DNA of 52,849 bases from Elusimicrobia bacterium CG1_02_37_114 (GTDB lineage: Bacteria; Elusimicrobiota; Endomicrobiia; CG1-02-37-114), in contig MNXB01000033.1 of the NCBI GenBank assembly GCA_001871125.1, forward strand, positions 371 through 53,219. The letters run 5' to 3'. The position numbers were made by a program, and so were the translations under genes. The notes below the pieces were generated by a model. The model saw only the letters and a program-made list of their open reading frames with translations. It was not told the DNA's origin and searched no databases. Of the stretch, positions 26,559 through 34,821 are shown in pieces (the stretch's first letter is position 1; every line of letters begins with the position of its first letter).

Positions 26559-27443
26559 ATGAAACCTTCATATGCACTCGGCGTGGATTTGGGCGGGACC
26601 AAAATCAGTGCCGGCATTGTATCCAGATCAGGGGAAATCACAGGCGATATCACAAAAATACCAACAGAACCCGAAAAACCTGCTGAAGGAATTGTCAGCA
26701 ATATATGTTTTGCTATTGAAAAAACCCTGAAAACAGCCGGATGTTCGCTGGATAATCTTGACGGTATCGGGATTGGTTCACCCGGACCATTAGATATTGA
26801 CAACGGCATAATACTCACGCCGCGTAATTTACCTTCCTTACACAATTTTGCTCTAAAAGAAGCAATTTCAAAAAGGTTAAATACTCCTGTCTATATCAAT
26901 AATGATGGCAACTTATTTGTCCTGGGAGAAAGCTGGTTTGGCGGAGGCAGGGATGCAAATATTGTGTACGGCGTAACCCTGGGTACCGGGTTTGGCAGTG
27001 GTTTTGTAATTAATAAAAAAATATTTAATGGTTCTACCGGCACAGCAGCAGAAATATGGTGTTTCCCTTATAGAGACGGGATAATTGAAGATTATGTATC
27101 AGGTCGAGGAATAACAAAGAGTTATAAGGACAAGACCGGCAAAGAAATAGAGCCAAAAGAAATTGCTGATAATGCTCTTAAGGGTGATTTGGCAGCAGTA
27201 AAAGTATGGATAGAATTCGGTGAGCATTTAGGTGTTGCCCTTTCTTATGCAGTGAATGTGGTTGACCCGGAAATAATAATAATCGGTGGTTCAATAAGTA
27301 AGAATTTCAACCTTTTTTCTGAGAGTTTGGATAAAACATTGCGAAAACACATAAATCCAATCCCGGCACAGAGATTAAAGGTTGTCCCGGCACAATTAGG
27401 TGATAATGCCGGACTTATAGGTGCCGCCTGTCTTGTCCTGTAG
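26559..27443 (+). CDS. ROK-family sugar kinase (glucokinase-like)
   Basis: This 294-residue ROK protein has the ATP-phosphate loop ALGVDLGGTKISAGIV at the N-terminus, GIGIGSPGPLDIDNG, the catalytic NDGN(L) at about 107-110, GVTLGTGFGSGFVIN and the C-terminal IIIGGSISKN. The usual zinc-binding Cys cluster (CxCGxxGCxE) of ROK glucokinases is not visible; the corresponding region reads GTAAEIWCFPYRDGIIEDYVSG. It phosphorylates glucose or another hexose in the cytoplasm. No helix-turn-helix is present, so it is not a repressor. Confidence 0.88.
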   Translation: MKPSYALGVDLGGTKISAGIVSRSGEITGDITKIPTEPEKPAEGIVSNICFAIEKTLKTAGCSLDNLDGIGIGSPGPLDIDNGIILTPRNLPSLHNFALKEAISKRLNTPVYINNDGNLFVLGESWFGGGRDANIVYGVTLGTGFGSGFVINKKIFNGSTGTAAEIWCFPYRDGIIEDYVSGRGITKSYKDKTGKEIEPKEIADNALKGDLAAVKVWIEFGEHLGVALSYAVNVVDPEIIIIGGSISKNFNLFSESLDKTLRKHINPIPAQRLKVVPAQLGDNAGLIGAACLVL

Positions 27444-27451
27444 ATTATCTT

Positions 27452-27481
27452 TTGACAAACTATGTTTTGTTTTTGTAAAAT
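27452..27481 (+). promoter_or_regulatory. predicted promoter of the FlgD-like/OmpA/AsmA operon
   Basis: TTGACA, 18 bases, TAAAAT, 54 bases before the ATG at 27536. Confidence 0.55.
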
Positions 27482-27535
27482 AATATAGATAAATAAGATA
27501 ATCCTGCGGATAAATATTATTGGAGTTTTTGAACT

Positions 27536-28303
27536 ATGAAATGGATAAAGTCAATATTGCTGATTTTTGGGATTTGTGGATGCATGGTAAATAGCCTGTC
27601 TGGCCTGACAATGACAATAAGCACCTGGGTTGTTGACGGTATATATAACAACCGGGAGGTAATAATCAATGACAGAGTTCCGCTTTTTTCCTGGGAGTGT
27701 GACACTGATATAAGCAGTTTTACGGTAACAGTAGCAACGCACACAGGACTTTCAAACGGTGCAATTATATGGTGGTATGATAATCAAGACCCTGCGAAAA
27801 GCGGGAACGAACGTGAGTTAGAGGATGGATACAGGTATTTTATAAAGTATGGAGGGGAAAAGAGTTACCTGATAGTCGGCAATACATATTACTGGAGAGT
27901 AGAAGTGTGCGGGACTGTATCTGGCGATCCTTTAATAGGGACAGCGACAGGCGAGTTTACTATAGTATATTCAGAAATAGAACTTCCAAAAGCAAACTTT
28001 GACCTGCAGGTAGATTACAACAATCCTTTTAATCCTCTTAAAGGTCAGAAAACAAAATTCCGTTATATGGTAAAGGGTGCGGGTGGTATGGCTGTTAATG
28101 TGAAAGTGACTATTTACACTTTCTCGGGTGAATATGTCAGGGTGCTGGCGAACCATCCGGCTATGCAAGATGCTGAATACACTGCAGAGTGGGACGGCTG
28201 TGATGAATCCGGTGAGATAATGTCTTCAGGGATTTATCTCGTGCATCTCTGGGTTGAAGGTGAATCTACGGGTGTAACACGGCGAGTGGCTTTAACTAAA
28301 TGA
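27536..28303 (+). CDS. secreted protein with C-terminal FlgD-type Ig-like domain
   Basis: This 255-residue protein has a signal peptide (KSILLIFGICGCMVNSLSG), a central fibronectin/Ig-like region (PLFSWECDTDISSFTVTVAT, GNTYYWRVEV) and a C-terminal FlgD-Ig-like domain (KVTIYTFSGEYVRVLANH, YTAEWDGCDESGEIMSSGIYLVHL). Such domains often end secreted or surface proteins of Elusimicrobia-like and related phyla. Its stop overlaps the OmpA gene start by 4 bases (ATGA), implying joint assembly in the envelope. Exact role unknown. Confidence 0.75.
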   Translation: MKWIKSILLIFGICGCMVNSLSGLTMTISTWVVDGIYNNREVIINDRVPLFSWECDTDISSFTVTVATHTGLSNGAIIWWYDNQDPAKSGNERELEDGYRYFIKYGGEKSYLIVGNTYYWRVEVCGTVSGDPLIGTATGEFTIVYSEIELPKANFDLQVDYNNPFNPLKGQKTKFRYMVKGAGGMAVNVKVTIYTFSGEYVRVLANHPAMQDAEYTAEWDGCDESGEIMSSGIYLVHLWVEGESTGVTRRVALTK

Positions 28304-30336
28304 AAAAAATATTCATTCTTTATATATTATTCTGGTTTATTGCTCTTTTATCTTCTGCGCCTTCCATTGCCGGGGAACATACCGGTCTTGAATTTCTTAA
28401 AATTTCTCCTTCAGCCCGGGCAAATGCTCTTGCTGAAGCATTCTGCGGGTTAGCGGACGACATAAATGCCCTACGTTATAATCCCGGTGGACTGGGGTTT
28501 ATATCGGAACCTGAAATACAGAATTCTAATATGACTTATTTAGCAGAGACTTCCTATAATTCTCTTGGATACCTGCATCCATTAACAAATGGAACTTTTG
28601 CAGTTGATATTCACTATTTATCCGGTCCTGCCATGACCAGGATTGAAGAAGGAACTGTAAAAGAAGAATTCTCGCCGTACACCGGCAGTCTTGATATGGG
28701 ATTTGGCAGGAAGGTTTCCCCCACTTTAGGATGGGGAGTTAATTTCGGTTATGTCCAGGACCAGATTACGAATGACTATAAAGCAGGTCAACCTTATTAC
28801 AATGGAGGATTATTATACCGTACTAAAGACGAAATTTTTTCTTTTGGTATATCCGCACAGAATGTCGGAAACAATTTTAATTATACAGAGTCAACAATAA
28901 TGGAAAAAATGCCGAGTTTATACCGTGCAGGTATAGCCCTGAAATTCGTTCTGGCAGAACAGGATTCTGATATCAACATATTGATGGAAGGCGGTAAATA
29001 TGATTACGGTCCCGGTTATTATGCTTTCGGTATAGAACACTGGGGCGCAAAAGTATTTTCGCTGAAGGTGGGCTACAGGTATGTTCTGGACGAAAAAATT
29101 CGTAGCGGGCTCGGTGGTTTATCCGCCTGGCGGGGCGGTCTTGGAGTGAGGATAAAACGTATCGGGATTGATTATGCATTCCAGCCGTTTGATACCATGG
29201 GCAACACGCACAGGGTAACGCTTTCATACAGGTTTACCGGCTGGGTAGTTAAACCGAAAGAAGTATCGGCAACGCTTAAAGTAGACCCGACAATTTTCTC
29301 GCCAAACGGCGACGGTATAAAAGACAACACGTTCATCTTCCCGGAAGTAACCGAAATTAAACGAAAACTTAATTCCTGGGAACTGGGCATTTACGATTCA
29401 ACAGGTGCAATCATACAAAAATACGCCAACACTAAAAAAGACGAAAAGTTACCGAAGATAATTTCCTGGGACGGCAAGGATACGGACGGTTACTTTGTCT
29501 ATGAAGGGACCTATACCGCCCAGTTTATTGCATCAGGCGAAGGTAAACTGGCAAAGTCGTCAAAAGAATCAATAGTGGTTGACAATACACCGCCCAGGGT
29601 AAGCATAACCCTTTCTGCGGATACTTTCTCACCCGACGGTGACGGGACTGATGACAACGTTACCCTTTACTATGCCCTGACTGACAGGTACAATATTGAC
29701 CGCTGGCAGATATACCTGATGAATGAAGGCAAAAAAGTCATATATAAAATAAAATCCACCGAAACAATAACTATATCGGTAGTTACCGGGGATCACACCT
29801 GGGACGGCGTTGACGATATATACAGCACAACAGTCCCCAACGGTTTATACTCTGCTGAACTGACCTGCTGGGATATAGCCGGCAACAGGGCTTCCACACA
29901 GACATTTATAAATGTATATATCCCGCCGAAAGTAGTGGAAAAAATCATTGAGAGAAAGGTAGAAGTAAAAGAAGAAGCACGCGGGCTGGTGGTATCTTTA
30001 TCTTCAGAAGTCCTATTTAAAACAGGTAAATCTGAATTAGGACCTGAATCAAAAGAATCATTAGATGAAGTGGTGGATATATTAAAGGCATACCCGGAAA
30101 ATAATGTCCTGATTGAAGGATACACCGATAGTTCCGGTTCAAGGGACAGGAATGTTTTTATATCAAGCAAACGTGCCTGGTCTGTTTACAGTTACCTGGT
30201 GAAAAACGGGGCTAACCCTGCAAAATTAAAACCCAAAGGTTATGGTCCGGATAGGCCAATAGCGTCAAACAAGACAAAGGCAGGCAGAGCGAAAAACAGA
30301 CGTGTTGAGATAATCATTCAAAAAAGCGGGGAGTAA
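28300..30336 (+). CDS. outer-membrane protein: PorV/UPF0164-like barrel, FlgD-Ig repeats and OmpA domain
   Basis: This 678-residue protein has a signal peptide. A barrel domain follows (about 28-310; it opens FLKISPSARANALAEAFCGL and ends RVTLSYRF). Two FlgD-type Ig units come next (TIFSPNGDGIKDNTFIF and DTFSPDGDGTDDN..., each ending SWDG/TWDG). The C-terminal OmpA domain (about 560-675) has VLIEGYTDSSGSRDRN and GYGPDRPIASNKTKAGRAKNRRVEI, which binds peptidoglycan. It would tie the outer membrane to the cell wall and is good evidence for a diderm envelope. It is translationally coupled to the upstream secreted protein. Confidence 0.88.
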   Translation: MKKIFILYILFWFIALLSSAPSIAGEHTGLEFLKISPSARANALAEAFCGLADDINALRYNPGGLGFISEPEIQNSNMTYLAETSYNSLGYLHPLTNGTFAVDIHYLSGPAMTRIEEGTVKEEFSPYTGSLDMGFGRKVSPTLGWGVNFGYVQDQITNDYKAGQPYYNGGLLYRTKDEIFSFGISAQNVGNNFNYTESTIMEKMPSLYRAGIALKFVLAEQDSDINILMEGGKYDYGPGYYAFGIEHWGAKVFSLKVGYRYVLDEKIRSGLGGLSAWRGGLGVRIKRIGIDYAFQPFDTMGNTHRVTLSYRFTGWVVKPKEVSATLKVDPTIFSPNGDGIKDNTFIFPEVTEIKRKLNSWELGIYDSTGAIIQKYANTKKDEKLPKIISWDGKDTDGYFVYEGTYTAQFIASGEGKLAKSSKESIVVDNTPPRVSITLSADTFSPDGDGTDDNVTLYYALTDRYNIDRWQIYLMNEGKKVIYKIKSTETITISVVTGDHTWDGVDDIYSTTVPNGLYSAELTCWDIAGNRASTQTFINVYIPPKVVEKIIERKVEVKEEARGLVVSLSSEVLFKTGKSELGPESKESLDEVVDILKAYPENNVLIEGYTDSSGSRDRNVFISSKRAWSVYSYLVKNGANPAKLKPKGYGPDRPIASNKTKAGRAKNRRVEIIIQKSGE

Positions 30337-30349
30337 CACATAAACAAGA

Positions 30350-31243
30350 TTGCTAAAGAAACTGTTAACCATATTAGGAATAATAGCAGCCATAGTAGTT
30401 ACCCTCCTGGTTATCCTTGTGGTTGTCTTAAGGACTACCTTCCCTCCTGAAAAAATAAAATCCATTGTAGAAGGACAGTTCAGGCATTTATTTAACCGCG
30501 AGATTAGCATAAAGTCCATTTCGCTGAATTTTCCCGGTGAAATAAAAATATCAGGTATAAAAATTTCTGATAAACCTGATTTTAATTCAGGTATCTTTGT
30601 AGAGTCGGAATATATTTCATTAAAACTGAAACTTAAACCGCTGTTAAAAGGTATGCTGAAAATAGATAAAATAGAAATCTCAAAGCCTAAAATAAAATTA
30701 ATAAAGGAGGCCGGCAAGAACTTCAATTTCTCCCTGAAAGAACTGTCAGGAATGCAGAAGACAGGTTTTATACCAGATACAAGTTTCATACTCAACAGAA
30801 TTGAACTAAAAGACGGCGAACTGTCCTTCAGCGATGCAGGTAAAAAGGACAGCGTCTCAATCTCTGTTAAAGATATAGATTTAATTTTCAATAATTTTAA
30901 TTTAAACGGTCCCTTCCCCGGGAGAATCTCGGGGAATTTAGATTGGCATAAGGGCAGGAAGGAATTCTCCGGTTATATCGCATTCAACAGCAAGATCAAC
31001 ATTGCCAGGGAGAGCATAGAAATAGTTAAGTTCAACGTAAAAATGAAATCAGGAGAAACGCAGGTTACGGGAAAACTTGAAGGTTTTAGTAAACCGAAGT
31101 TTGATATAAGGATAGTTACTGACCCCAAAACAATCAAGGAATATCAAAAGCTACTTCCTGGCTTAAAATGGTTTGACTTTGATACCAGAAAACCGGCTGA
31201 ATTAAACATAAAAGGCACCCCAGAACATCTTAAAATATCTTAA
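30350..31243 (+). CDS. AsmA-like membrane-anchored protein, probably C-terminally truncated
   Basis: A TTG at 30350 is the only start near the open end of the frame; GGGGAG lies upstream at a long distance. The 297-residue product has an N-terminal membrane anchor (LLTILGIIAAIVVTLLVILVVVL) and an AsmA/DUF748-like periplasmic region (IKSIVEGQFRHLFNREISIKSISLNF, IKISGIKISDKPDF, VESEYISLKLKLKPLLKG). Family members shuttle lipids between membranes and are usually much longer. Here the frame stops exactly where a 32-bp dispersed repeat begins, so the repeat probably truncated the gene. Confidence 0.65.
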   Translation: MLKKLLTILGIIAAIVVTLLVILVVVLRTTFPPEKIKSIVEGQFRHLFNREISIKSISLNFPGEIKISGIKISDKPDFNSGIFVESEYISLKLKLKPLLKGMLKIDKIEISKPKIKLIKEAGKNFNFSLKELSGMQKTGFIPDTSFILNRIELKDGELSFSDAGKKDSVSISVKDIDLIFNNFNLNGPFPGRISGNLDWHKGRKEFSGYIAFNSKINIARESIEIVKFNVKMKSGETQVTGKLEGFSKPKFDIRIVTDPKTIKEYQKLLPGLKWFDFDTRKPAELNIKGTPEHLKIS

Positions 31244-31273
31244 AAGTATGGGGACGGTTCTGATTCTTTTTGA
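31242..31273 (+). repeat. 32-bp dispersed repeat, copy 1
   Basis: Contains GTATGGGGACGGTTCTG; identical to 31548-31579 over 32 bases. The two copies flank the small zinc-ribbon ORF. GGGGACGGTTCT motifs are often associated with REP-type transposases, none of which is here. Confidence 0.8.
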
Positions 31274-31324
31274 CATTATTTAATAATTTTTGTAATATAT
31301 TTAGAAATAAGGAAACTGAAAATT

Positions 31325-31537
31325 ATGCCGCAAAGAAACGCCCAAAATCCGACCAGACAAGTAAAAAGTTTTGACAGAAGTTTCAGCGGAAACTTTAATG
31401 GACAAGGCAATAAATCAAAAACAATGGGTATTGCCGGTATTTGCAGCGCCTGCAAAACAGAAATCCCGCTAAAACCCGGCTTTAGACCCTCATCATTAAC
31501 ATGCCCAAAATGCAATAGACCCATTGCTAAGAAATAA
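31325..31537 (+). CDS. small CxxC zinc-ribbon protein
   Basis: This 70-residue protein has a disordered N-terminal half rich in Arg, Asn and Gln and a C-terminal zinc ribbon CSACKTEIPLKPG...LTCPKCNRPI. It resembles short CxxC-x(n)-CxxC zinc-ribbon proteins of uncultured bacteria whose role is not known. It lies between two identical 32-bp repeats, as if carried as a cassette. The ATG has no strong ribosome site (GGAAACTGAAAATT). Confidence 0.6.
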   Translation: MPQRNAQNPTRQVKSFDRSFSGNFNGQGNKSKTMGIAGICSACKTEIPLKPGFRPSSLTCPKCNRPIAKK

Positions 31538-31547
31538 AAAGTATGGG

Positions 31548-31579
31548 AAAAGTATGGGGACGGTTCTGATTCTTTTTGA
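31548..31579 (+). repeat. 32-bp dispersed repeat, copy 2
   Basis: Identical to 31242-31273, preceded by a partial third copy (AAAAGTATGGGA, 31537-31547). It continues into GAGATTGCCACAGTC.., a repeat type common in intergenic DNA. Confidence 0.8.
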
Positions 31580-31712
31580 GATTGCCACAGTCATTTCATT
31601 CCTTCGCAATGACATAGGAGATTTGAATTGTGAAAAACGTAGGTAAGGGCGACACTCTTTACATATTTATAGTAGTCGGGTGAACTTTGCGACAGACTTT
31701 ATTTTTTAACCC

Positions 31713-31741
31713 TTAACAATACAACATATATGATGTATAAT
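31713..31741 (+). promoter_or_regulatory. predicted promoter of the toxin remnant/antitoxin pair
   Basis: TTAACA, 17 bases, TATAAT, 15 bases before the GTG at 31757, with AGAGG between. Confidence 0.6.
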
Positions 31742-31756
31742 ATATCAGAGGATTAA

Positions 31757-31852
31757 GTGCATAAAGTATTATTTTATACAACTAATCGAGGAGATGCTCC
31801 TGTAAAGGATTTTATTTATACTCTTCAAATTAAGGTAAGAGCAAAGGCATGA
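31757..31852 (+). pseudogene. internally shortened RelE/HigB-type toxin (31 codons)
   Basis: This frame is too short for the track: GTG start with AGAGG seven bases upstream, reading VHKVLFYTTNRGDAPVKDFIYTLQ. That is the N-terminus of HigB/RelE-family toxins (FY.T..G..PV..FI..L). It stops after 31 residues, where intact relatives run to about 110. The stop still overlaps the antitoxin ATG (ATGA), so an internal deletion seems to have removed the catalytic part and kept the coupling. It is probably inactive as a ribonuclease. Confidence 0.65.
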
Positions 31853-32130
31853 AAAAATATATTACTTTAAAGTCTATATTAGATAAAGAGCTAAAAAACC
31901 CTGGATTTAAAAAAGAATTCAATAAGCAAGAGATACTGATAAGAACAGCTATAAATATAGCTAAATTAAGAGAAAAGCATCATATGACACAGAAACAGTT
32001 TGCAGATAAACTCCACACATCACAACAGGCAGTATCAAGAATTGAGAAAGGCAATTATAACCCTTCTTTAGTCACACTCGAAAGTATAGCCGAAGCATTC
32101 CATAAGAGAGTAGTTGTTAGGTTTGTATAA
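31849..32130 (+). CDS. XRE-family antitoxin (HigA-like)
   Basis: This 93-residue protein has a helix-turn-helix of the XRE type: NIAKLREKHHMTQKQFADKLHTSQQAVSRIEKGNYNPSLVTLESIAEAF (about 38-86), with an N-terminal helix typical of RelB/HigA antitoxins that follow a RelE-like toxin. It is intact, whereas its toxin gene upstream is reduced to 31 codons and is coupled to it by an ATGA overlap. It may act as an orphan repressor of its promoter. Confidence 0.85.
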   Translation: MKKYITLKSILDKELKNPGFKKEFNKQEILIRTAINIAKLREKHHMTQKQFADKLHTSQQAVSRIEKGNYNPSLVTLESIAEAFHKRVVVRFV

Positions 32131-32166
32131 AAAGACAATTATAAAAATTCCGGGGGTGGAGTTAAA

Positions 32167-32694
32167 ATGAAGACAATGTTTGCGGTTTTTTTATTAAGTT
32201 TGGCATTGAATTTTTCATATGCAGAGATGGCTGAAATGAAGACAGTAGATTCCGTTGATTTAAACAGGTACCTTGGAAAATGGTATGAAATAGCCAAGTA
32301 TCCTAACTGGTTTGAAAAGAATCTTACTGCAGTTACTGCTGCTTATTCGCTCAGGGATGACGGTAAAATTAAAGTCCTGAATGCAGGAAGAAAAGGTTCG
32401 CCGGACGGCAAGGAAAAAACAGCATTAGGTAAAGCATGGGTGGCTGATAAAAAAACAAATGCAAAACTTAAGGTGCAGTTCTTCTGGCCGTTCAGCGGTA
32501 ACTACTGGATTATTGAACTGGGAAGTAATTATGAATATGCGGTTGTAGGAGAACCTAAACGCAAATACCTGTGGATACTCGGCAGAACACCGGAGATGAA
32601 TGAAAAATTATACAATGAATTACTGAAAAGAATAGAAAAACACGGGTATGATTTAAATAAAATAGAAAAGACATTTTACTCCAGGGTTAACTGA
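32167..32694 (+). CDS. blc: bacterial lipocalin (Blc-like)
   Basis: This 175-residue lipocalin has a signal peptide (FAVFLLSLALNFSYA) and the lipocalin GxW motif in YLGKWYEIAKYPNWFEKNL, followed by TAAYSLRDDGKIKVLN, WIIELGSNYEYAVVGEPKRKYLWILGRTP and a C-terminal helix LLKRIEKHGYD. The cleavage site has no lipobox Cys, so it is likely periplasmic and not a lipoprotein as in E. coli. Blc proteins bind lysophospholipids or fatty acids during envelope stress. GGGGGTGGAG precedes the ATG. Its 3' end overlaps convergent rlmN by 19 bases. Confidence 0.9.
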   Translation: MKTMFAVFLLSLALNFSYAEMAEMKTVDSVDLNRYLGKWYEIAKYPNWFEKNLTAVTAAYSLRDDGKIKVLNAGRKGSPDGKEKTALGKAWVADKKTNAKLKVQFFWPFSGNYWIIELGSNYEYAVVGEPKRKYLWILGRTPEMNEKLYNELLKRIEKHGYDLNKIEKTFYSRVN

Positions 32695-33713
32695 CCGCAG
32701 GCAGCGCCTATGTCCGTCCCTCTGGGTTCGCGGACAATAGTCAGTAATTTATGCCTTAACAGGTAATCTTTAAATTCCTGTACATTTTCTTTAGCCGGGG
32801 TTTTAGTGTCTTTGAGTCCCGTGGGATTATAAGGTATAAGATTGACCTGTATCTGGTCTTTATAGACGGTTCCTCTCTGTATTAATTTCAACAGTTTCCG
32901 GGCTGACGCTAAATTATCGTTTATACCGGGGATTAATACGTATTCTATTGTCAGTCGGGATTTTGTATCACGGCTGTAATTTATTCCTGCTTTTAATATT
33001 TCTTTAACGGAATACGGCACTTCCTCAGGAACAATTTTTTCCCTTATATTATCATCCGGCGAATGCAGGGATAAAGCCAGCCGGACACCGATTTTTTCTT
33101 CTGCAAGTTTCCGTATCTGGGGGACAATACCGACTGTTGATATTATAATATGCCTGCGGCTATATCCAAACTGGTTCTCGTCAGCGAACGATTTTATTGA
33201 ACTGACGACGTTTTGGTAATTCAGCAGGGGTTCCCCCATACCCATAAAAAGTATGCTGTCCAGTTTGATGCCTCTATCTTCTTCAATCCGGATAACCTGT
33301 TCCAGGATTTCCCCTCGTGTCAGATTCCGCCTGAACTTCACCCTGCCTGAAGCACAGAAAGAACATCCTATGGGACAGCCGATTTGTGCGGATAAGCAGA
33401 CGGAATTCCTGTCTTTTTGGGGTAAGAAGACAGTATTTACAACAAATCCGTCGTAGGATTCAAAAGCATATTTGACCGACGAATCTAATTTTGATGCTTT
33501 TTTATCTTTTTTCCGGAATGAACGCAGGAGGAAACGCTCTTCTAAATTTTTCTGTAAATCAAGGGGTAAGTCACTGCAATCAGTAAAACTGCGGACACGC
33601 TTTTTATATACCCATTTTGTTATCTGGCTGGCCCTGTAACGGCTGAACCCGTTTTTAACTATATATTCTTCAAGCAGGGGAGGTTCTAAATCAAGAAAAA
33701 ATGTTTTTGACAT
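32676..33713 (-). CDS. rlmN: dual-specificity rRNA/tRNA adenine-C2 methyltransferase (radical SAM)
   Basis: This 345-residue radical SAM enzyme methylates A2503 of 23S rRNA and A37 of some tRNAs. The cluster-binding motif is CPIGCSFC (CxxxCxxC, about 115-122). Other family marks are SVCLSAQIGCPIGCSFCASG, LFMGMGEPLLNYQNV, RLALSLHSPDD and the C-terminal GTDIGAACGQL with the methyl-carrying Cys. The N-terminal domain (FSRYRASQITKWVYKKRV) binds RNA. It is convergent with the lipocalin gene. Confidence 0.96.
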   Translation of the reverse strand: MSKTFFLDLEPPLLEEYIVKNGFSRYRASQITKWVYKKRVRSFTDCSDLPLDLQKNLEERFLLRSFRKKDKKASKLDSSVKYAFESYDGFVVNTVFLPQKDRNSVCLSAQIGCPIGCSFCASGRVKFRRNLTRGEILEQVIRIEEDRGIKLDSILFMGMGEPLLNYQNVVSSIKSFADENQFGYSRRHIIISTVGIVPQIRKLAEEKIGVRLALSLHSPDDNIREKIVPEEVPYSVKEILKAGINYSRDTKSRLTIEYVLIPGINDNLASARKLLKLIQRGTVYKDQIQVNLIPYNPTGLKDTKTPAKENVQEFKDYLLRHKLLTIVREPRGTDIGAACGQLTLE

Positions 33714-33756
33714 TACTTCTGTGATTTTACATATTTAATAATCCGAAGTCAATTTT

Positions 33757-33785
33757 TTGACAATTTCTGATAAATATTGTATGAT
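33757..33785 (+). promoter_or_regulatory. orphan consensus promoter 1
   Basis: TTGACA, 17 bases, TATGAT. It reads towards the scrambled junction before the tRNA-Ser fragment; no intact gene follows. Confidence 0.55.
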
Positions 33786-33816
33786 TTTTAACAGAGTAGG
33801 ATTTTGTTAACAGACC

Positions 33817-33845
33817 TCGACAACTTTATTAATACATGCTATAAT
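33817..33845 (+). promoter_or_regulatory. orphan consensus promoter 2
   Basis: TCGACA, 17 bases, TATAAT, about 35 bases before the truncated ORF at 33880. Confidence 0.5.
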
Positions 33846-33879
33846 AAAGTATGACTTTATAAATACAGGTAAATAAATC

Positions 33880-33981
33880 ATGTATGCAAGGCTCCAAAAA
33901 CTCAGATTCTTCATAAACTTTGGGCTGGTGATATTATCAAATAACACGTGCAATCGGAGAGGTTGCCCCCTACAGTTTTGA
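33880..33981 (+). pseudogene. truncated ORF joined to a tRNA-Ser fragment
   Basis: A 33-codon frame (MYARLQKLRFFINFGLVIL..) with a promoter upstream and a hydrophobic N-terminus. After about 24 codons it runs into sequence matching the 5' end of the tRNA-Ser, so the rest of the gene has been lost. Family unknown. Confidence 0.35.
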
Positions 33982-34054
33982 TTCTAAAGACAAATCAAAA
34001 CTAGACGTTGGGGCAGGCGAGTTGGTTTAAGGCGTACGCCTGGAGAGCGTATAT
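33956..34054 (+). pseudogene. partial tRNA-Ser copy interrupted by a palindromic insertion
   Basis: GGAGAGGT (33956-33963) is the 5' end of tRNA-Ser. 34018-34054 is identical to bases 12-48 of the intact gene at 35467 (37 of 37). Between them lie about 50 bases with a perfect hairpin AGTTTTGATT/AATCAAAACT and TGCCCC/GGGGCA ends. The variable arm, T arm and 3' acceptor are absent. Confidence 0.75.
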
Positions 34055-34342
34055 ATTGGAAGTATCTTTCCGACTATAACCAATCTTACCTTTTGGAGTT
34101 AAAAATACATTGGCATTCAAGTCCTTTATAATATCTTCAGATAACTTTTTCTTGATAATATAGACACCAGTTTCTTTTTCAATATCGGCACTTATGATTA
34201 CCTCAATTCTCGGTTTGACATTGATTTGGGGTGAAATGGAGTATTCTGATTTATATCTAATATAATGTAAGCTACACCCACAAAAAAGTATAGATATACA
34301 GATTAGAAATAATATATTCCTTATCAGTCTCGAAACTTCCAT
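34001..34342 (-). CDS. lipoprotein, C-terminus replaced by antisense of tRNA-Ser fragment
   Basis: This 113-residue ORF has a lipoprotein signal (NILFLICISILFCGC, lipobox Cys 23) and a basic, beta-rich body (INVKPRIEVIISADIEKETGVYIIKKKL) of no recognised family. The last 18 codons, from about IYALQAYALNQL on, read the antisense of the tRNA-Ser fragment, so the native C-terminus has been lost in a rearrangement at 34054. Treat as a truncated gene. Confidence 0.5.
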   Translation of the reverse strand: MEVSRLIRNILFLICISILFCGCSLHYIRYKSEYSISPQINVKPRIEVIISADIEKETGVYIIKKKLSEDIIKDLNANVFLTPKGKIGYSRKDTSNIYALQAYALNQLACPNV

Positions 34343-34511
34343 TTGTTTTACTTACTTTGTTCCTTCGACTACGCTCAGGATAACCAAACCACGGGTTACT
34401 TATCCCGATAAAATACATCAGTACTATTCTTTTACGTTTCCAGTTGGGAACGCAAAAGAATGAGCAATACTCTTTACTCTGATTATACTCTTTTGGAAGG
34501 CAATTTCAAGC

Positions 34512-34595
34512 GATGCAAAGGTAGACGGTGCAGTCAACCTTGCTATGAATATTAAAAACCTAGTTTATCTACGGTTTGTTTGCGGGGGCTTTTGA
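34512..34595 (+). pseudogene. possible 3' remnant of an IS605-type TnpB gene
   Basis: One frame reads SDAKVDGAVNLAMNI, close to the C-terminal NADVNGAINI signature of TnpB/OrfB proteins. No further TnpB sequence precedes it. The surrounding 34343-34644 has a CTTCGACTACGCTCAGGA repeat and an imperfect hairpin (about 34418-34450) but no intact gene. Weak evidence. Confidence 0.3.
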
Positions 34596-34644
34596 AAGAT
34601 GTGCATATAGCATTGTAGTTTCTGTATGGACATTGTGTATTAAA

Positions 34645-34821
34645 CTATTTAACTAAAACTTTCTTTTCAGTACTAACCAGATTCAAATTGAGTTTTTTTA
34701 CTATTTCTTTTGCTGATTTGCTGATATCGTTCACTACTTCTTTATCGCTTTTATTTTTCCATTTTTCATATAAATTTTCTCTTATTTTATGTATTTCCTT
34801 CATGCTTTTGGATTCATTCAT
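34645..34821 (-). CDS. small antitoxin-like protein downstream of the PIN gene
   Basis: This 58-residue ORF is just below the track cutoff. ATG at 34821, overlapping the PIN gene's TGA by four bases, with GGAGGTGG upstream inside the PIN gene. Its product is a charged helical protein (MNESKSMKEIHKIRENLYEKW, then IVKKLNLNLV) of a kind often found next to PIN genes (short protein with ENLYEKWK-like motif). The order, toxin first and antitoxin second, is reversed relative to usual VapBC. Confidence 0.65.
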   Translation of the reverse strand: MNESKSMKEIHKIRENLYEKWKNKSDKEVVNDISKSAKEIVKKLNLNLVSTEKKVLVK

